Below, one piece after another: positions 63,295-64,000 of a stretch of 64,000 nucleotides of DNA. The stretch is from Hoeflea sp. (GTDB lineage Bacteria > Pseudomonadota > Alphaproteobacteria > Rhizobiales > Rhizobiaceae), in assembly GCA_020637795.1 (NCBI GenBank), contig JACKJT010000001.1, positions 1,736,001-1,800,000 of the forward strand, in the 5' to 3' direction. Within the stretch, counting starts at the first letter, position 1, and every line of letters starts with the position of its first letter. A program made the translations under genes and the position numbers. Under the pieces are notes generated by a model that worked only from the letters and a program-made list of their open reading frames with translations, did not search any database and had not been told where the DNA came from.

Positions 63295-64000
63295 TCAGCC
63301 TCCCTCGTAGGGGGTGAGGACCAGCGGACCGACAACCTGCCTGGTCTGCCCCGGTTCGAACCTTGCGATCGGCATGCCGGAACATTTTTCGGCGTAGGCT
63401 TCCCCCAGCGACAACACGGTGTCGCCGAAGGAAATGCGGCCGCACTGATCCAGCCAGTCGAGGTGGTAGCCGCTGAACGACTGGAACGTGTCGGAGAAGA
63501 TCACCTTTTCCGGCGCGCCCGGCAGTTCCAGATAGCCGAACGGCTTGCCGTCGGCGCGGCCGACCTCGATGATGTTGTTTTCGATGGTCCGGCATTTCAG
63601 CCCGACGCTTCCGGGCGTCTTGAACGGCGCGCCGGTCTGGCCCCATTCATAGACATACTGCTCTTCGTTCTCGCAGTCCCAGACAAGCGAAACACGCGCG
63701 ACCTGCATCGCATAGGCGGTCAGGATGTTGTCCCGGTCGAGATCGATCCACAAACGGTCGACGTCACGATGGGAGAAATCCCTGAGATCGAACAGCAGCG
63801 AGCTGATGGCGGCATTGCAGCCGTTGGTCGGCGTCCAGTGCAGCCGCGACTTGCGCGAATCCACGCAGATTTCCAGCCTTCCGGGAATCTGGGCGGTGCC
63901 GACGAAATCGATTTTCCAGGCAATATCGCAGTGATCGTCGGTGCACGGCACCCGCGTCGGCACGGGTTCGTTGCCGTGGCTGCGGCAGAAGGAAAGCCGG
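63295..64000 (-). CDS. Uncharacterised protein, 5' partial
   Basis: At least 235 residues, open to the window edge. Beta-rich with conserved-looking Cys (CTDDHCDIAWKIDF, WDCENEEQYVYEWG, ISFGDTVLSLGEAYAEKC), suggesting an extracytoplasmic disulfide-containing domain. Ends six bases before the PBP start, so part of the same operon. Family not recognised; the N-terminus, which could show a signal or an enzymatic domain, is outside the window. Confidence 0.6.
   Translation of the reverse strand, partial: RLSFCRSHGNEPVPTRVPCTDDHCDIAWKIDFVGTAQIPGRLEICVDSRKSRLHWTPTNGCNAAISSLLFDLRDFSHRDVDRLWIDLDRDNILTAYAMQVARVSLVWDCENEEQYVYEWGQTGAPFKTPGSVGLKCRTIENNIIEVGRADGKPFGYLELPGAPEKVIFSDTFQSFSGYHLDWLDQCGRISFGDTVLSLGEAYAEKCSGMPIARFEPGQTRQVVGPLVLTPYEGG

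Noticed and set aside
60464..63310. 948-codon open frame on the plus strand
   Set aside because: It lies antisense to the PBP gene, which has intact SSFK, SSN and KTGTA motifs; the plus-strand product is Arg/Gly/Gln-rich with no family features. High GC produces such shadows.

Overview
The window looks like a chromosome segment of an alphaproteobacterium, probably Hyphomicrobiales (Rhizobiales). This rests on the high GC and codon use of the core genes, a DUF1515-like phage gene, and IS families typical of that order. The genus cannot be fixed from the sequence. One stable anchor is visible: tRNA-Leu(CAG), an EamA-type transporter and lepA (about 7.2-10.4 kb). Almost everything else to about 51 kb is accessory, rich in broken genes and insertion sequences (IS).

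Region by region: 0-2.1 kb carries the tail end of a prophage-like module (membrane, spanin-like and DUF1515-like genes). 2.8-4.4 kb encodes a DUF4214-containing, probably type I secreted surface protein. 4.5-7.1 kb is a junkyard of IS21 and IS256 pieces, a zinc-protease scrap and an integrase start next to the tRNA. 10.8-12.4 kb holds a full IS256-family element abutting an IS110 stub. 12.5-32.1 kb is a surface-glycan locus: O-antigen ligase/polymerase, gmd and rmd (GDP-D-rhamnose), a flippase, a DUF4214-methyltransferase, four GT4 modules in three genes, and the wzm/wzt ABC exporter. It is interrupted by IS630 and IS5 elements that also break a FkbM methyltransferase. 33.6-37.0 kb is a SWIM-SNF2 helicase. 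37.2-41.7 kb is a three-level nest of transposons. 41.8-50.9 kb mixes remnants of a second DUF4214/surface-protein locus, another GT4 gene, an unknown membrane protein and more IS debris.

51.0-64.0 kb is different: high GC, IS-free and well packed. It contains a penicillin-binding-protein-like transpeptidase and a very large SEDS (RodA/FtsW-like) protein that overlap by 4 bp, a 745-residue membrane coiled-coil protein, a small P-loop GTPase and an 849-residue unknown protein divergent from the GTPase. One further gene runs off the window. I read this as a candidate dedicated peptidoglycan (or related polymer) synthase under GTPase control. I do not recognise it as a described system, and it is my main discovery candidate.

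How the parts work together: gmd and rmd would supply GDP-D-rhamnose, the GT4 enzymes would polymerise it, the DUF4214-methyltransferase may cap the chain, and Wzt (with a C-terminal glycan-binding domain) and Wzm would export it, as in A-band or O9a-type O-polysaccharides. Two identical 1415-bp IS256-family copies in direct orientation (10801 and 38803) bracket the glycan locus and make it prone to deletion or amplification.
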